A stretch of DNA of 63,357 nt, taken from contig JBEBHH010000016.1 of NCBI GenBank assembly GCA_040080965.1, positions 1-63,357 on the forward strand, read 5' to 3'. Both the position numbers and the translations under genes were made by a program. Positions 1-7,025 of this stretch are shown here, piece after piece; position 1 is the stretch's first letter, and the number at the start of each line of letters is the position of its first letter. The DNA is from SHZI01 sp040080965. GTDB taxonomy: Bacteria > Pseudomonadota > Gammaproteobacteria > Steroidobacterales > GCA-2729495. The notes below the pieces were generated by a model, which did not search any database, was not told the DNA's origin, and saw nothing but the letters and a program-made list of their open reading frames with translations.

Positions 1-1301
1 GCGTGGATCCGGCCGGTGCCATGGACCACGTACTTGTAGCTGGTGAGCTGCTCGGCGCCGACCGGCCCCCGCGCGTGGATCCGGCCGGTGGCAATGCCGA
101 TCTCGGCGCCCATGCCGAACTCACCGCCGTCGGCGAACTGGGTGGACGCGTTGTGCAGGACGATGGCGCTGTCCAGGTCGTGGAGGAAGCGCTCCACCGG
201 CGCGGGATCGCTGGCGATGATCGACTCGGTGTGGGCGGAGCCGTAGGTGGAGATATGGCGGATCGCCTCGTCGACGTCCGCCACCACCCGGCAGGAGAGG
301 ATCGCGTCCAGGTACTCGGTGCGCCAGTCCTCTTCCGTCGCCGGCTTGACCCGGGCATCCAGGCGGCACAGCTCGGCATCGCCCCGCAGCTCGCAGCCGG
401 CAGCCACCAGCGCGTCGGCAATCGGCCGCCAGTGGGTCGCCAGGCAATCCCGGTCGACCAGCAGCGTCTCGGCGGACCCGCAGATGCCGGTGCGACGCAT
501 CTTCGCGTTCAGCGTGACGTCCCGCGCCATCGCCACGTCGGCGGACCGGTGCACGTAGACGTGGCACAGCCCCTCCAGGTGCCCGATGACCGGCACCCGG
601 GCATCGGCCTGCACGCGGGCGATCAGGTTCTTGCCGCCGCGGGGGACGATGACGTCCACGAACTGCTGCATCTGGCCGAGCAGGTAGCCCACGGCGTCGC
701 GGCTGGCGGTGGGCACCATCTGGATCGCCGTCGGCGGCAGTCCGCCGGCCTCCAGGCCGGCGACCAGCGCGGCGTGGATCGCGGTGCTGGAGTGAAAGCT
801 CTCGGAACCGCCGCGCAGGATCACCGCGTTGCCGGACTTGAGGCAGAGCGCGCCGGCGTCAGCCGTCACGTTCGGGCGGCTCTCGTAGATGATGCCGATC
901 ACGCCGAGCGGAACCCGCACGCGCTGGATGCGCAGGCCGTTGGGGCGGGTCCACTCGGCGATGACGTCACCGATGGGGTCCGGCAGGGCCGCCACGTCCT
1001 CGATGCCCTTCGCCATGGCCTCGACGCGCTTCGCGTCGAGCAGCAGGCGGTCCAGCATCGCGCCGGAGAGATTCCGCGCCTTCGCACCCTCCATGTCCCG
1101 TGCATTGGCGGCCAGGATGTCGTCGCGGCGGGTGCGGATCGCCGCCGCGGCCGCCAGCAGCGCGCGGGTCTTCTGTGCGGGGGTCACGCGGGCCAGCTCC
1201 TGGGCCGCGTCCCGGGACTGCTGGCCCAGGCGGGTCATGGTGGCGGCGAGTTGCTCGGGCGTGAGCAGGACCGTGGTGGGGAGCGGTTGCGTGGCGTTCA
1301 T
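1..1301 (-). CDS. proA: Gamma-glutamyl phosphate reductase (partial at window edge)
   Basis: Reduces gamma-glutamyl phosphate to glutamate-5-semialdehyde with NADPH, the second step of proline synthesis in the cytoplasm. The frame is open from the ATG at 1301 to the window edge. The readable C-terminus (TSYKYVVHGTGRIHA) aligns with the end of known ProA proteins, so at most a few residues and the stop are missing. The aldehyde dehydrogenase fold carries the expected Cys-containing motif TGICGSAET, with the nucleophile at about Cys274. ProB ends 2 bases upstream, so this is the distal gene of a proBA operon, which here also carries ilvH as its first gene. Confidence 0.95.
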   Translation of the reverse strand, partial: MNATQPLPTTVLLTPEQLAATMTRLGQQSRDAAQELARVTPAQKTRALLAAAAAIRTRRDDILAANARDMEGAKARNLSGAMLDRLLLDAKRVEAMAKGIEDVAALPDPIGDVIAEWTRPNGLRIQRVRVPLGVIGIIYESRPNVTADAGALCLKSGNAVILRGGSESFHSSTAIHAALVAGLEAGGLPPTAIQMVPTASRDAVGYLLGQMQQFVDVIVPRGGKNLIARVQADARVPVIGHLEGLCHVYVHRSADVAMARDVTLNAKMRRTGICGSAETLLVDRDCLATHWRPIADALVAAGCELRGDAELCRLDARVKPATEEDWRTEYLDAILSCRVVADVDEAIRHISTYGSAHTESIIASDPAPVERFLHDLDSAIVLHNASTQFADGGEFGMGAEIGIATGRIHARGPVGAEQLTSYKYVVHGTGRIH

Positions 1302-1303
1302 CG

Positions 1304-2422
1304 TCAGGCGTCCAGCAGCGCAAGGTTGTCCCGGTGGATCAGCTCGTCGCGCCCACTGTACCCGAGCAGCGCGGGCAACTCCTCGCTGCGCCGCCCACGG
1401 ATGCGCCGGGCTTCCTCGCTGGAATAGGCCACGAGCCCGCGGCCCAGGTCGCGGCCCGCCCGGCTGCGGATCGTCACCGCGTCACCGGACTGGAACTCGC
1501 CCGTGACCTCGACGATGCCCACCGGCAGCAGGCTCGACCCGGCGCGGAGGGCCTGCTCGGCCCCCTCGTCCACCGTCACCGTGCCGCGCGGCACGAGGGT
1601 GCCGGCGATCCACTGCTTGCGGGCCTGGCGCGGCGTGCGCCCGGGCAGGAACCAGGTGCAGTTGGCGCCCTCCTCGATGGCCTTCAGCGGGTAGAGGCGC
1701 TTGCCGCTGGCGATGACCGTGGCGCAGCCGGCGTTCATGCAGATGCGGGCGGCAACGAGCTTGGTGATCATGCCGCCGGAGCCGAACTCGGTGGCCGACG
1801 CGCCGGCGAGGGCCTCGATCTCCGGCGTAATCTCCCGCACTTCCGGGATCAGCCGGGCCGACGGCTTGAGGGTCGGGTCGCCGTCGTAGAGCCCGTCCAC
1901 GTCGGAGAGGAGCACGAGCACGTCGGAGCTTGTCATCTCGGCGACGCGGGCACCGAGGCGGTCATTGTCGCCGTAGCGGATCTCCTGGGTCGCCACCGTG
2001 TCGTTCTCGTTGATCACGGGAATCACGTTCAGCCGGAGCAGCGTCTCGAGCGTGCCGCGCGCATTCAGGTAACGGCGGCGGCTCTCGGTGTCGTCCAGCG
2101 TGAGGAGCACCTGGGCAATGCGGATGCCGCGGGCCTCGAGCAGGTCCTGGTAGGCGTGGGCCAGCAGGATCTGGCCGGCAGCCGCAGCGGCCTGGGCGTC
2201 CTCGAGGCGGCGCTGGTCCCGGCCCAGGCCGAGGTAGGGACGGCCCAGTGCGATGGCCCCCGACGAGACCACCAGCACCTGCTGGCCGCGCTGCTGCAGC
2301 CGTGCGAGTTCGTCGGCGATGGACTCGAGCCAGGCGCGGTTGAGCTTGCCCGTGGCCTGGTCCACGAGGAGCGAGGAGCCGATCTTGAGGACCAGCCGGC
2401 TGGCGCCCTGCAGTGCGGACAT
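1304..2422 (-). CDS. proB: Glutamate 5-kinase with PUA domain
   Basis: Phosphorylates glutamate with ATP, the first and feedback-controlled step of proline synthesis. The 372-residue protein has an N-terminal amino-acid kinase domain (LVLKIGSSLLVD near residues 10-21, VVSSGAIALG, and the NENDTV substrate loop) and a C-terminal PUA domain from about residue 280, the normal long architecture. It sits 2 bases before proA and 11 bases after the stop of ilvH, so ilvH, proB and proA are probably co-transcribed. The ATG at 2422 gives an N-terminus matching the family. Confidence 0.95.
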   Translation of the reverse strand: MSALQGASRLVLKIGSSLLVDQATGKLNRAWLESIADELARLQQRGQQVLVVSSGAIALGRPYLGLGRDQRRLEDAQAAAAAGQILLAHAYQDLLEARGIRIAQVLLTLDDTESRRRYLNARGTLETLLRLNVIPVINENDTVATQEIRYGDNDRLGARVAEMTSSDVLVLLSDVDGLYDGDPTLKPSARLIPEVREITPEIEALAGASATEFGSGGMITKLVAARICMNAGCATVIASGKRLYPLKAIEEGANCTWFLPGRTPRQARKQWIAGTLVPRGTVTVDEGAEQALRAGSSLLPVGIVEVTGEFQSGDAVTIRSRAGRDLGRGLVAYSSEEARRIRGRRSEELPALLGYSGRDELIHRDNLALLDA

Positions 2423-2433
2423 GGCCGGCGGGT

Positions 2434-2934
2434 TCAGGTGGTCGCGGCGAGCACCGGCACGCCGCGGGCGACCGCGAGCGGGCCGCTGCGCACGACGGCG
2501 AGGATGTCGGCGTGGCTGGCCACCCGGTTGATGAAGGTGTCGATCCGGTTGGCCGCGCCCGTGAGCTCGAGGGTGTAGCTGTGCTCCGCGTCGTCGAGGA
2601 CCCGGGCACCTTCGTGCTTGACCAGTTCCCGGACCCGCTCGATGCCGTCCGGGTGGAGCCTGAGCTTGAGCAGCAGCAGCTCCCGCTCAATATGGTCGCC
2701 GAGCGTCATGTCCACCGTGTTGACCACGTCCACCAGCTTGAGCAGCTGCTTGTTGATCTGGCCGATGATCTGGTCCGACCCGATGGTCACCAGCGTGAGG
2801 CGGGAAACCTGGGGGTCGTCGGTCGGGGCGACGCTCAGGGACTCGATGTTGTAGCCCCGGGTCGCGAACAACGATGCCACCCGCGCGAGGGCGCCGGCTT
2901 CGTTCTGCAGCAGGATGGAAATGATGTGACGCAT
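2434..2934 (-). CDS. ilvH: Acetolactate synthase small (regulatory) subunit
   Basis: Regulatory subunit of acetohydroxyacid synthase. Its N-terminal ACT domain binds valine and activates the catalytic subunit. The protein is 166 residues from ATG 2934. This start was preferred over an upstream in-frame start at 2961 because family members begin directly with MRHIISILLQNEAGALARV. The ACT fold covers about residues 2-77, followed by the conserved C-terminal ALS domain. Unusually it is divergent from ilvB (92 bases between the starts) instead of following it, and it leads into proB-proA. Confidence 0.93.
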   Translation of the reverse strand: MRHIISILLQNEAGALARVASLFATRGYNIESLSVAPTDDPQVSRLTLVTIGSDQIIGQINKQLLKLVDVVNTVDMTLGDHIERELLLLKLRLHPDGIERVRELVKHEGARVLDDAEHSYTLELTGAANRIDTFINRVASHADILAVVRSGPLAVARGVPVLAATT

Positions 2935-3026
2935 GGGACCGGGAATACTCGCCCAGTTCAAACTCTATTGCAATGCGAGAGTAGTTCGTTGAAACTCGGG
3001 GAAAACCGCCTTGTAACCCGGACCTT
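2935..3026. promoter_or_regulatory. Divergent ilvH-proBA / ilvB promoter region
   Basis: These 92 bases separate two divergent start codons and must hold at least one promoter per direction unless transcription reads in from outside. Toward ilvB a TTGAAA hexamer near 3009 is followed after 16 bases by a poor -10 (TTGTAA). No convincing sigma70 pair is visible toward ilvH. I see no leader peptide or attenuator. Exact promoters are not resolved; only the divergent arrangement is certain. Confidence 0.45.
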
Positions 3027-4880
3027 ATGACACCCCGCGCCCAGACCGTCGAAACGCCCCCCCACCCGCTCGCCGGCAAACGCATGACCGGCGCCGAGAT
3101 GATCGTGCAGGTCCTCGTCGACGAGGGCGTGCAGACGATCTTCGGCTACAGCGGCGGCGCCATCCTGCCCACCTACGACGCGGTGTTCCGCTACAACGAC
3201 GAGCACCGGGACGAGGCCGGCAACGCACCGATTCCCCTGATCGTGCCTGCCAACGAGCAGGGCGCGGGCTTCATGGCGGCGGGTTATGCCCGGGCCAGCG
3301 GGCGCGTGGGCGTGTGCATGGTCACCTCCGGCCCCGGCGCCACCAACACCGTCACGCCGGTGCGGGACTGCATGGCCGACTCCGTGCCCATCGTGGTCAT
3401 CTGCGGCCAGGTGCCCACCGGCGTCATCGGCACGGACGCGTTCCAGGAGGCCCCCGTCTCCGCCATCATGGGTTCGGTCGCCAAGCACGTCTTCCTGGTG
3501 ACCGACCCGGACCGGCTCGAGGCGACCATCCGCACGGCCTTCGAGATCGCGGCCACGGGGCGTCCCGGTCCGGTCGTCATCGACATCCCGAAGGACGTGC
3601 AGAACTGGATCGGCGAGTTCCAGGGCACCGGTCTGTTGCCCATCGATGCCTACCGGCAGCGCGTGGACGCACTGGTGGCCAGCGAGATCTCGACCGCCTC
3701 GGCGAAGTCCTTCTTCGACATGCTCCGCGAGTCCCGGCGGCCGCTGATCTATGCCGGCGGCGGCGTGGTGAGCGCGAATGCCTCCGAGGCCCTGCGGCGC
3801 TTCGCGGCGCGCTTCGGCCTGCCCGTCACCACGACGCTCATGGGCATCGGCGCCTGCGACACGACGGATCCGCTGTCCCTGCAGATGCTCGGCATGCACG
3901 GCACGCCGGCGGCGAACTACGCCGTGGAGGACTGCGACTTCCTGATCGCGGTCGGCTCCCGCTTCGACGACCGCGTGGCCGCCATTCCCGAGAAGTTCGC
4001 GCCCAGGGCCAAGAAGATCGCCCACTTCGACGTGGACCCCTGCGAGATCGGCAAGGTCAAGCCCGTGCAGTGGCACAACGTGGGCGTGCTCGACCGGGAC
4101 CTGCGCCAGCTCGTCGCCTGGGCCGACCGGCACAAGATCGTGACCGACTTCAGCGAGTGGCACACGGAACTGGCCGCGCTGAAGCAGACCTATGCCATGA
4201 ACTACGACAGGGAAAGCCCGCTGATCCAGCCGAATTACGTGATCGAGGAGATCAACCGGCTCACGAAGGGCGAGGCGATCATCACCACCGGCGTGGGCCA
4301 GCACCAGATGTGGTCGGCGCAGTACTTCGACTTCCGCCAGCCGCGCCTGTGGCTCACCTCGGGCAGCATGGGCACGATGGGCTTCGGGCTGCCCGCCGCC
4401 ATCGGCGCGCAGTTCGCGCACCCGGAGAAGCTGGTCATCGACGTCGATGGCGACGCCAGCATCCGCATGAACCTGGGCGAGCTCGAGACCGTGACGACCT
4501 ACCGCCTGCCCGTGAAGGTGGTGGTGCTGAACAACTTCGGCGACGGCATGGTCAAGCAGTGGCAGAAGCTCTACTACCAGGGCCGGCTGTCGGCGACGGA
4601 CAAGTCGCTCTACCGCAAGGATTTCGTCAAGGCCGCCCAGGCGGACGGCTTCGACTACGCCGTGCGCCTCGACCGGAAGGCGGACGTGCCACGGGTGGTC
4701 GCGGAGTTCATCGCGTTCAAGGGTCCGGCCTTCCTGGAGGTCATCATCGACCCCGAGGCCTGCGTGTACCCGATGATCGGCCCCGGCATGGCCTACGACC
4801 AGATGATCACCGGCGACTTCATTCCGAGCCGCACGCCCGGCGCCGGCTCCGGCACGCCCGGCAACAACTCGATGTTCTGA
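3027..4880 (+). CDS. ilvB: Acetolactate synthase large (catalytic) subunit
   Basis: ThDP-dependent enzyme that condenses pyruvate with pyruvate or 2-ketobutyrate, the entry to valine, leucine and isoleucine synthesis. At 617 residues it is slightly longer than usual. It shows the N-terminal ThDP domain with the catalytic Glu in PANEQGAGF, the central FAD-type domain, and the C-terminal ThDP/Mg site (VDGDASIRMN, then LNNFGDGMVKQWQ). The first 19 residues before MTGAEMIVQVL are unconserved, so an ATG at 3084 is an alternative start. No ilvC follows; the next feature is a REP palindrome 10 bases after the stop. Confidence 0.94.
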   Translation: MTPRAQTVETPPHPLAGKRMTGAEMIVQVLVDEGVQTIFGYSGGAILPTYDAVFRYNDEHRDEAGNAPIPLIVPANEQGAGFMAAGYARASGRVGVCMVTSGPGATNTVTPVRDCMADSVPIVVICGQVPTGVIGTDAFQEAPVSAIMGSVAKHVFLVTDPDRLEATIRTAFEIAATGRPGPVVIDIPKDVQNWIGEFQGTGLLPIDAYRQRVDALVASEISTASAKSFFDMLRESRRPLIYAGGGVVSANASEALRRFAARFGLPVTTTLMGIGACDTTDPLSLQMLGMHGTPAANYAVEDCDFLIAVGSRFDDRVAAIPEKFAPRAKKIAHFDVDPCEIGKVKPVQWHNVGVLDRDLRQLVAWADRHKIVTDFSEWHTELAALKQTYAMNYDRESPLIQPNYVIEEINRLTKGEAIITTGVGQHQMWSAQYFDFRQPRLWLTSGSMGTMGFGLPAAIGAQFAHPEKLVIDVDGDASIRMNLGELETVTTYRLPVKVVVLNNFGDGMVKQWQKLYYQGRLSATDKSLYRKDFVKAAQADGFDYAVRLDRKADVPRVVAEFIAFKGPAFLEVIIDPEACVYPMIGPGMAYDQMITGDFIPSRTPGAGSGTPGNNSMF

Positions 4881-4889
4881 TGACTGCCC

Positions 4890-4981
4890 GTAGGAGCGCC
4901 TTCAGGCGCGACCCTGCTCCCGCTCGAGATTCGCGGACTCGATTCGAGCGGGAGCAGGGTCGCGCCTGAAGGCGCTCCTAC
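4890..4981. repeat. REPIN-like inverted pair of GTAG REP elements
   Basis: A perfect 38-base inverted repeat (4890-4927 and 4944-4981) flanks a 16-base centre. Each arm starts with GTAGGAGCGCCTTCAGGCGC read inward. The class of REP elements with a 5' GTAG head is known to be associated with RAYT (Y1-type) transposases; none is encoded in this window. The element lies between the ends of ilvB (plus) and the porin-like gene (minus), where it could serve as a bidirectional terminator or 3' stabiliser. Bases 4980-4978 read TAG on the minus strand and form the porin gene's stop codon. The centre resembles that of the element at 45791-45886. Confidence 0.9.
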
Positions 4982-6240
4982 AGCTTCCAGCGGAGGGAGA
5001 GTTGCAGCTGGTTCTGCCGCGAGGTCCGCGGCAACCCGTTGAACACCCAGGCGCACTGCTCGATCTCGCAGTGCTCCGTGGCGATCGCCAGGTACTCCGC
5101 ACCCACGCGCACGTGCTCCGACCACTCGTAGAGCCAGCTCGCCGTCCAGGCGTAGCCATTGTCCCGGTTCGTGTACATGTCAGGGTCGTTGTAGGGATGC
5201 ACATCGAAGTCGTCGTAGCGGGCAGTCAGCCGATGACGGCCGAAGGCCCGGGTCAGCAGCAGGAAGCGTGAGTCGAATCCCGAGTCCCACACGTGCCAGG
5301 GCCCCAGGTTCGGACCCATGCGCGTGATCCCGTCCAGCCACTGGGCAATCACACCCACGTCACCGGGCAGGGTGAACTCCACGCCCAGGTGGTTGAAGCG
5401 CGTCTGCCAGGCGTAGTCGGGACCGTCCATGGCCTCCGGGTTGCCGTGGTTGTCGTAGTGGAAATACTTGATGCGGAAGGATTCGCCCATCCGCCACTCG
5501 GCTGCGACGTAGAAGCCGGGGTCGTGGTCGATCTCCTTGAAGACCTCCAGGCCGCTGTCGGTGTAGTGCACCGGCTCCCAGGGCTCGATGGCGGGGATCT
5601 CGGGCACGGGCAGCGCGCTCGTGAGGCCCGTCTGCCGGTCGTGCAGCGACCAGCCCCGCCAGTTCAGCAGGGCGCCGGTCGGGTCGTTGCCGTAGAACAT
5701 GGCGCCCTCGAGCGACAGCTCGGGCGACAGCGGCACCGAGGCAAGCACGCGGCTCACGCGCATTTCCGCCCCGACCGTGCGCAATTCCTCGCCAATCCAG
5801 GTATTGATGGCCGAGGACGACAATGCGTAGGGGCTGCTCCAGCCAGCGTCCACGTTCTCCAGCGACAGCTTCGGGTAGAAGGCGCCGATGCGGCTGCGCA
5901 CGCGCCAGGGCGTGCGCGGCACCGGCCGCCACTCCAGGAAGGCTTCGGTCAGGTCGAGCGCGCGGTCCTTCGTGTCCTGGAAGTTCAGCACGCCGTGGGC
6001 CACCAGCGTCGGCGTGACCCGGCCCCGGTACTCCAGGAACGCGCGGGAAAACTGCAGCGCGCCGTCGTCCTCGTCGAATCGCAGCTTGCCTTCGCCCTCG
6101 TCGAGCCAGGTGGTGAACGGCGAGGACACCGAGATGGCGCTGATGTCCACGGCGCCCTCGAGGACGTGGCGGTCATCGCCGTCCGCGCCGGAGGCCAGAC
6201 CGGCCGCGAGCAGGAGCAAGAGTGCGAGCGGTGCGCGCAT
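4978..6240 (-). CDS. Porin-like outer-membrane beta-barrel protein
   Basis: A 420-residue secreted protein with a clear signal peptide (hydrophobic run over residues 4-18, then ADGDD). The mature part has many alternating hydrophobic/polar strands, abundant Trp and Tyr, and an end typical of barrels (LQLSLRWKL), consistent with an outer-membrane porin-like protein. No specific substrate can be assigned. Its ATG shares one base with the stop of the upstream cupredoxin gene (TGATG), so the two are translationally coupled and probably work together. Its TAG stop is supplied by the REP element at 4890-4981. A role in metal or small-molecule uptake is only a guess from the cupredoxin neighbour. 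Confidence 0.65.
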   Translation of the reverse strand: MRAPLALLLLLAAGLASGADGDDRHVLEGAVDISAISVSSPFTTWLDEGEGKLRFDEDDGALQFSRAFLEYRGRVTPTLVAHGVLNFQDTKDRALDLTEAFLEWRPVPRTPWRVRSRIGAFYPKLSLENVDAGWSSPYALSSSAINTWIGEELRTVGAEMRVSRVLASVPLSPELSLEGAMFYGNDPTGALLNWRGWSLHDRQTGLTSALPVPEIPAIEPWEPVHYTDSGLEVFKEIDHDPGFYVAAEWRMGESFRIKYFHYDNHGNPEAMDGPDYAWQTRFNHLGVEFTLPGDVGVIAQWLDGITRMGPNLGPWHVWDSGFDSRFLLLTRAFGRHRLTARYDDFDVHPYNDPDMYTNRDNGYAWTASWLYEWSEHVRVGAEYLAIATEHCEIEQCAWVFNGLPRTSRQNQLQLSLRWKL

Positions 6241-6905
6241 CAGTAGTTTCCGCCCGCCAGTGCACTGCGTTTCTTCGGCGCGGGGACGCTGCCGGCGACA
6301 GTCAGGCGGAACGCGAGGCTCCCCGGCGCCGCGTCAGTGACCTCCACGGTGCCAACCTCGGGCGGATTACCACGGTCGAGGCCGGGTGCCCACGCGTGCA
6401 CCGCGTGCCGTCCCGAAGGGACGTCGGCCAGGGTAAGGCGCCCGTCCGGACCGGTGACACCGTAGCGCGTTGAATCCACCACCACGATGTAGCCCAGCAT
6501 GGAATCGTGGATGTTGCACCCGAGGACGACGACACCGGGCTTCGCGAAGCGCTGGACGAGGGGGTCGTCGCCCTTGTACAGGGGCAGGGCAAAAGCGTTG
6601 GGCCTGGAAAAGGAATAGACGTGATGACTGGTCGGGTCGCTGTTGATGAACCGCACGTCGCTGCCGGCCTGCACGACGGAGATCGTCGGCACGAACGCTT
6701 CGCCACGCTGGTCGATGACCGCCGGGGGCTGGATTGCCGGCGTGCGCACGTCGGGCAGGTAGACCACGACTCCCGGCGCCGGGCGGCCATCGGGTCCGGT
6801 CGCCACCAGGGACAGGCTCTGCCCCGCGAGGACAAGGCGCGGTCCCGCCCCGCCCAGCAGCACGGCAAGCAGTAGTTGACAGGCAAACCAGCGCCCAGCG
6901 CGCAT
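6240..6905 (-). CDS. Secreted cupredoxin-like (plastocyanin-type) protein
   Basis: A 221-residue exported protein with a signal peptide ending near Ala27. The central fold has a type-1 copper signature: His94/His95 in SHHVYSF, then Cys130, His133 and Met136 in GCNIHDSM. The C-terminal part (PDGRLTLADVPSGRHAVHAW) looks like a carboxypeptidase-regulatory-like beta domain. Similar proteins are often annotated as methylamine utilization protein, but no methylamine dehydrogenase genes are present. Likely a periplasmic or surface electron-transfer or copper-binding protein. It overlaps the porin-like gene by one base, and a start at 6905 gives an intact signal peptide. Confidence 0.75.
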   Translation of the reverse strand: MRAGRWFACQLLLAVLLGGAGPRLVLAGQSLSLVATGPDGRPAPGVVVYLPDVRTPAIQPPAVIDQRGEAFVPTISVVQAGSDVRFINSDPTSHHVYSFSRPNAFALPLYKGDDPLVQRFAKPGVVVLGCNIHDSMLGYIVVVDSTRYGVTGPDGRLTLADVPSGRHAVHAWAPGLDRGNPPEVGTVEVTDAAPGSLAFRLTVAGSVPAPKKRSALAGGNY

Positions 6906-7025
6906 CCCGTACTCGCCCAGATCCCGTGTACCCTAGGCAACATAATCGGGAGCGGCTGGAGGTTCCGTGACCAAGTCCCCGAATCCAGTGGGAAAAGTGA
7001 AAGAGGTGCCGGACACCTTGCCGCC

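Noticed and set aside
3..1427. A 474-codon plus-strand frame opposite proA and the end of proB
   Set aside because: Shadow of the real minus-strand genes; no recognisable domain and shadow-like composition.
2958..4421. A 487-codon minus-strand frame opposite ilvB
   Set aside because: Composition is His/Arg/Gly-rich and the plus-strand acetolactate synthase is unambiguous.
6240..6905. Methylamine utilization gene
   Set aside because: Only the cupredoxin resemblance supports it; no methylamine dehydrogenase subunits or accessory mau genes are in the window.
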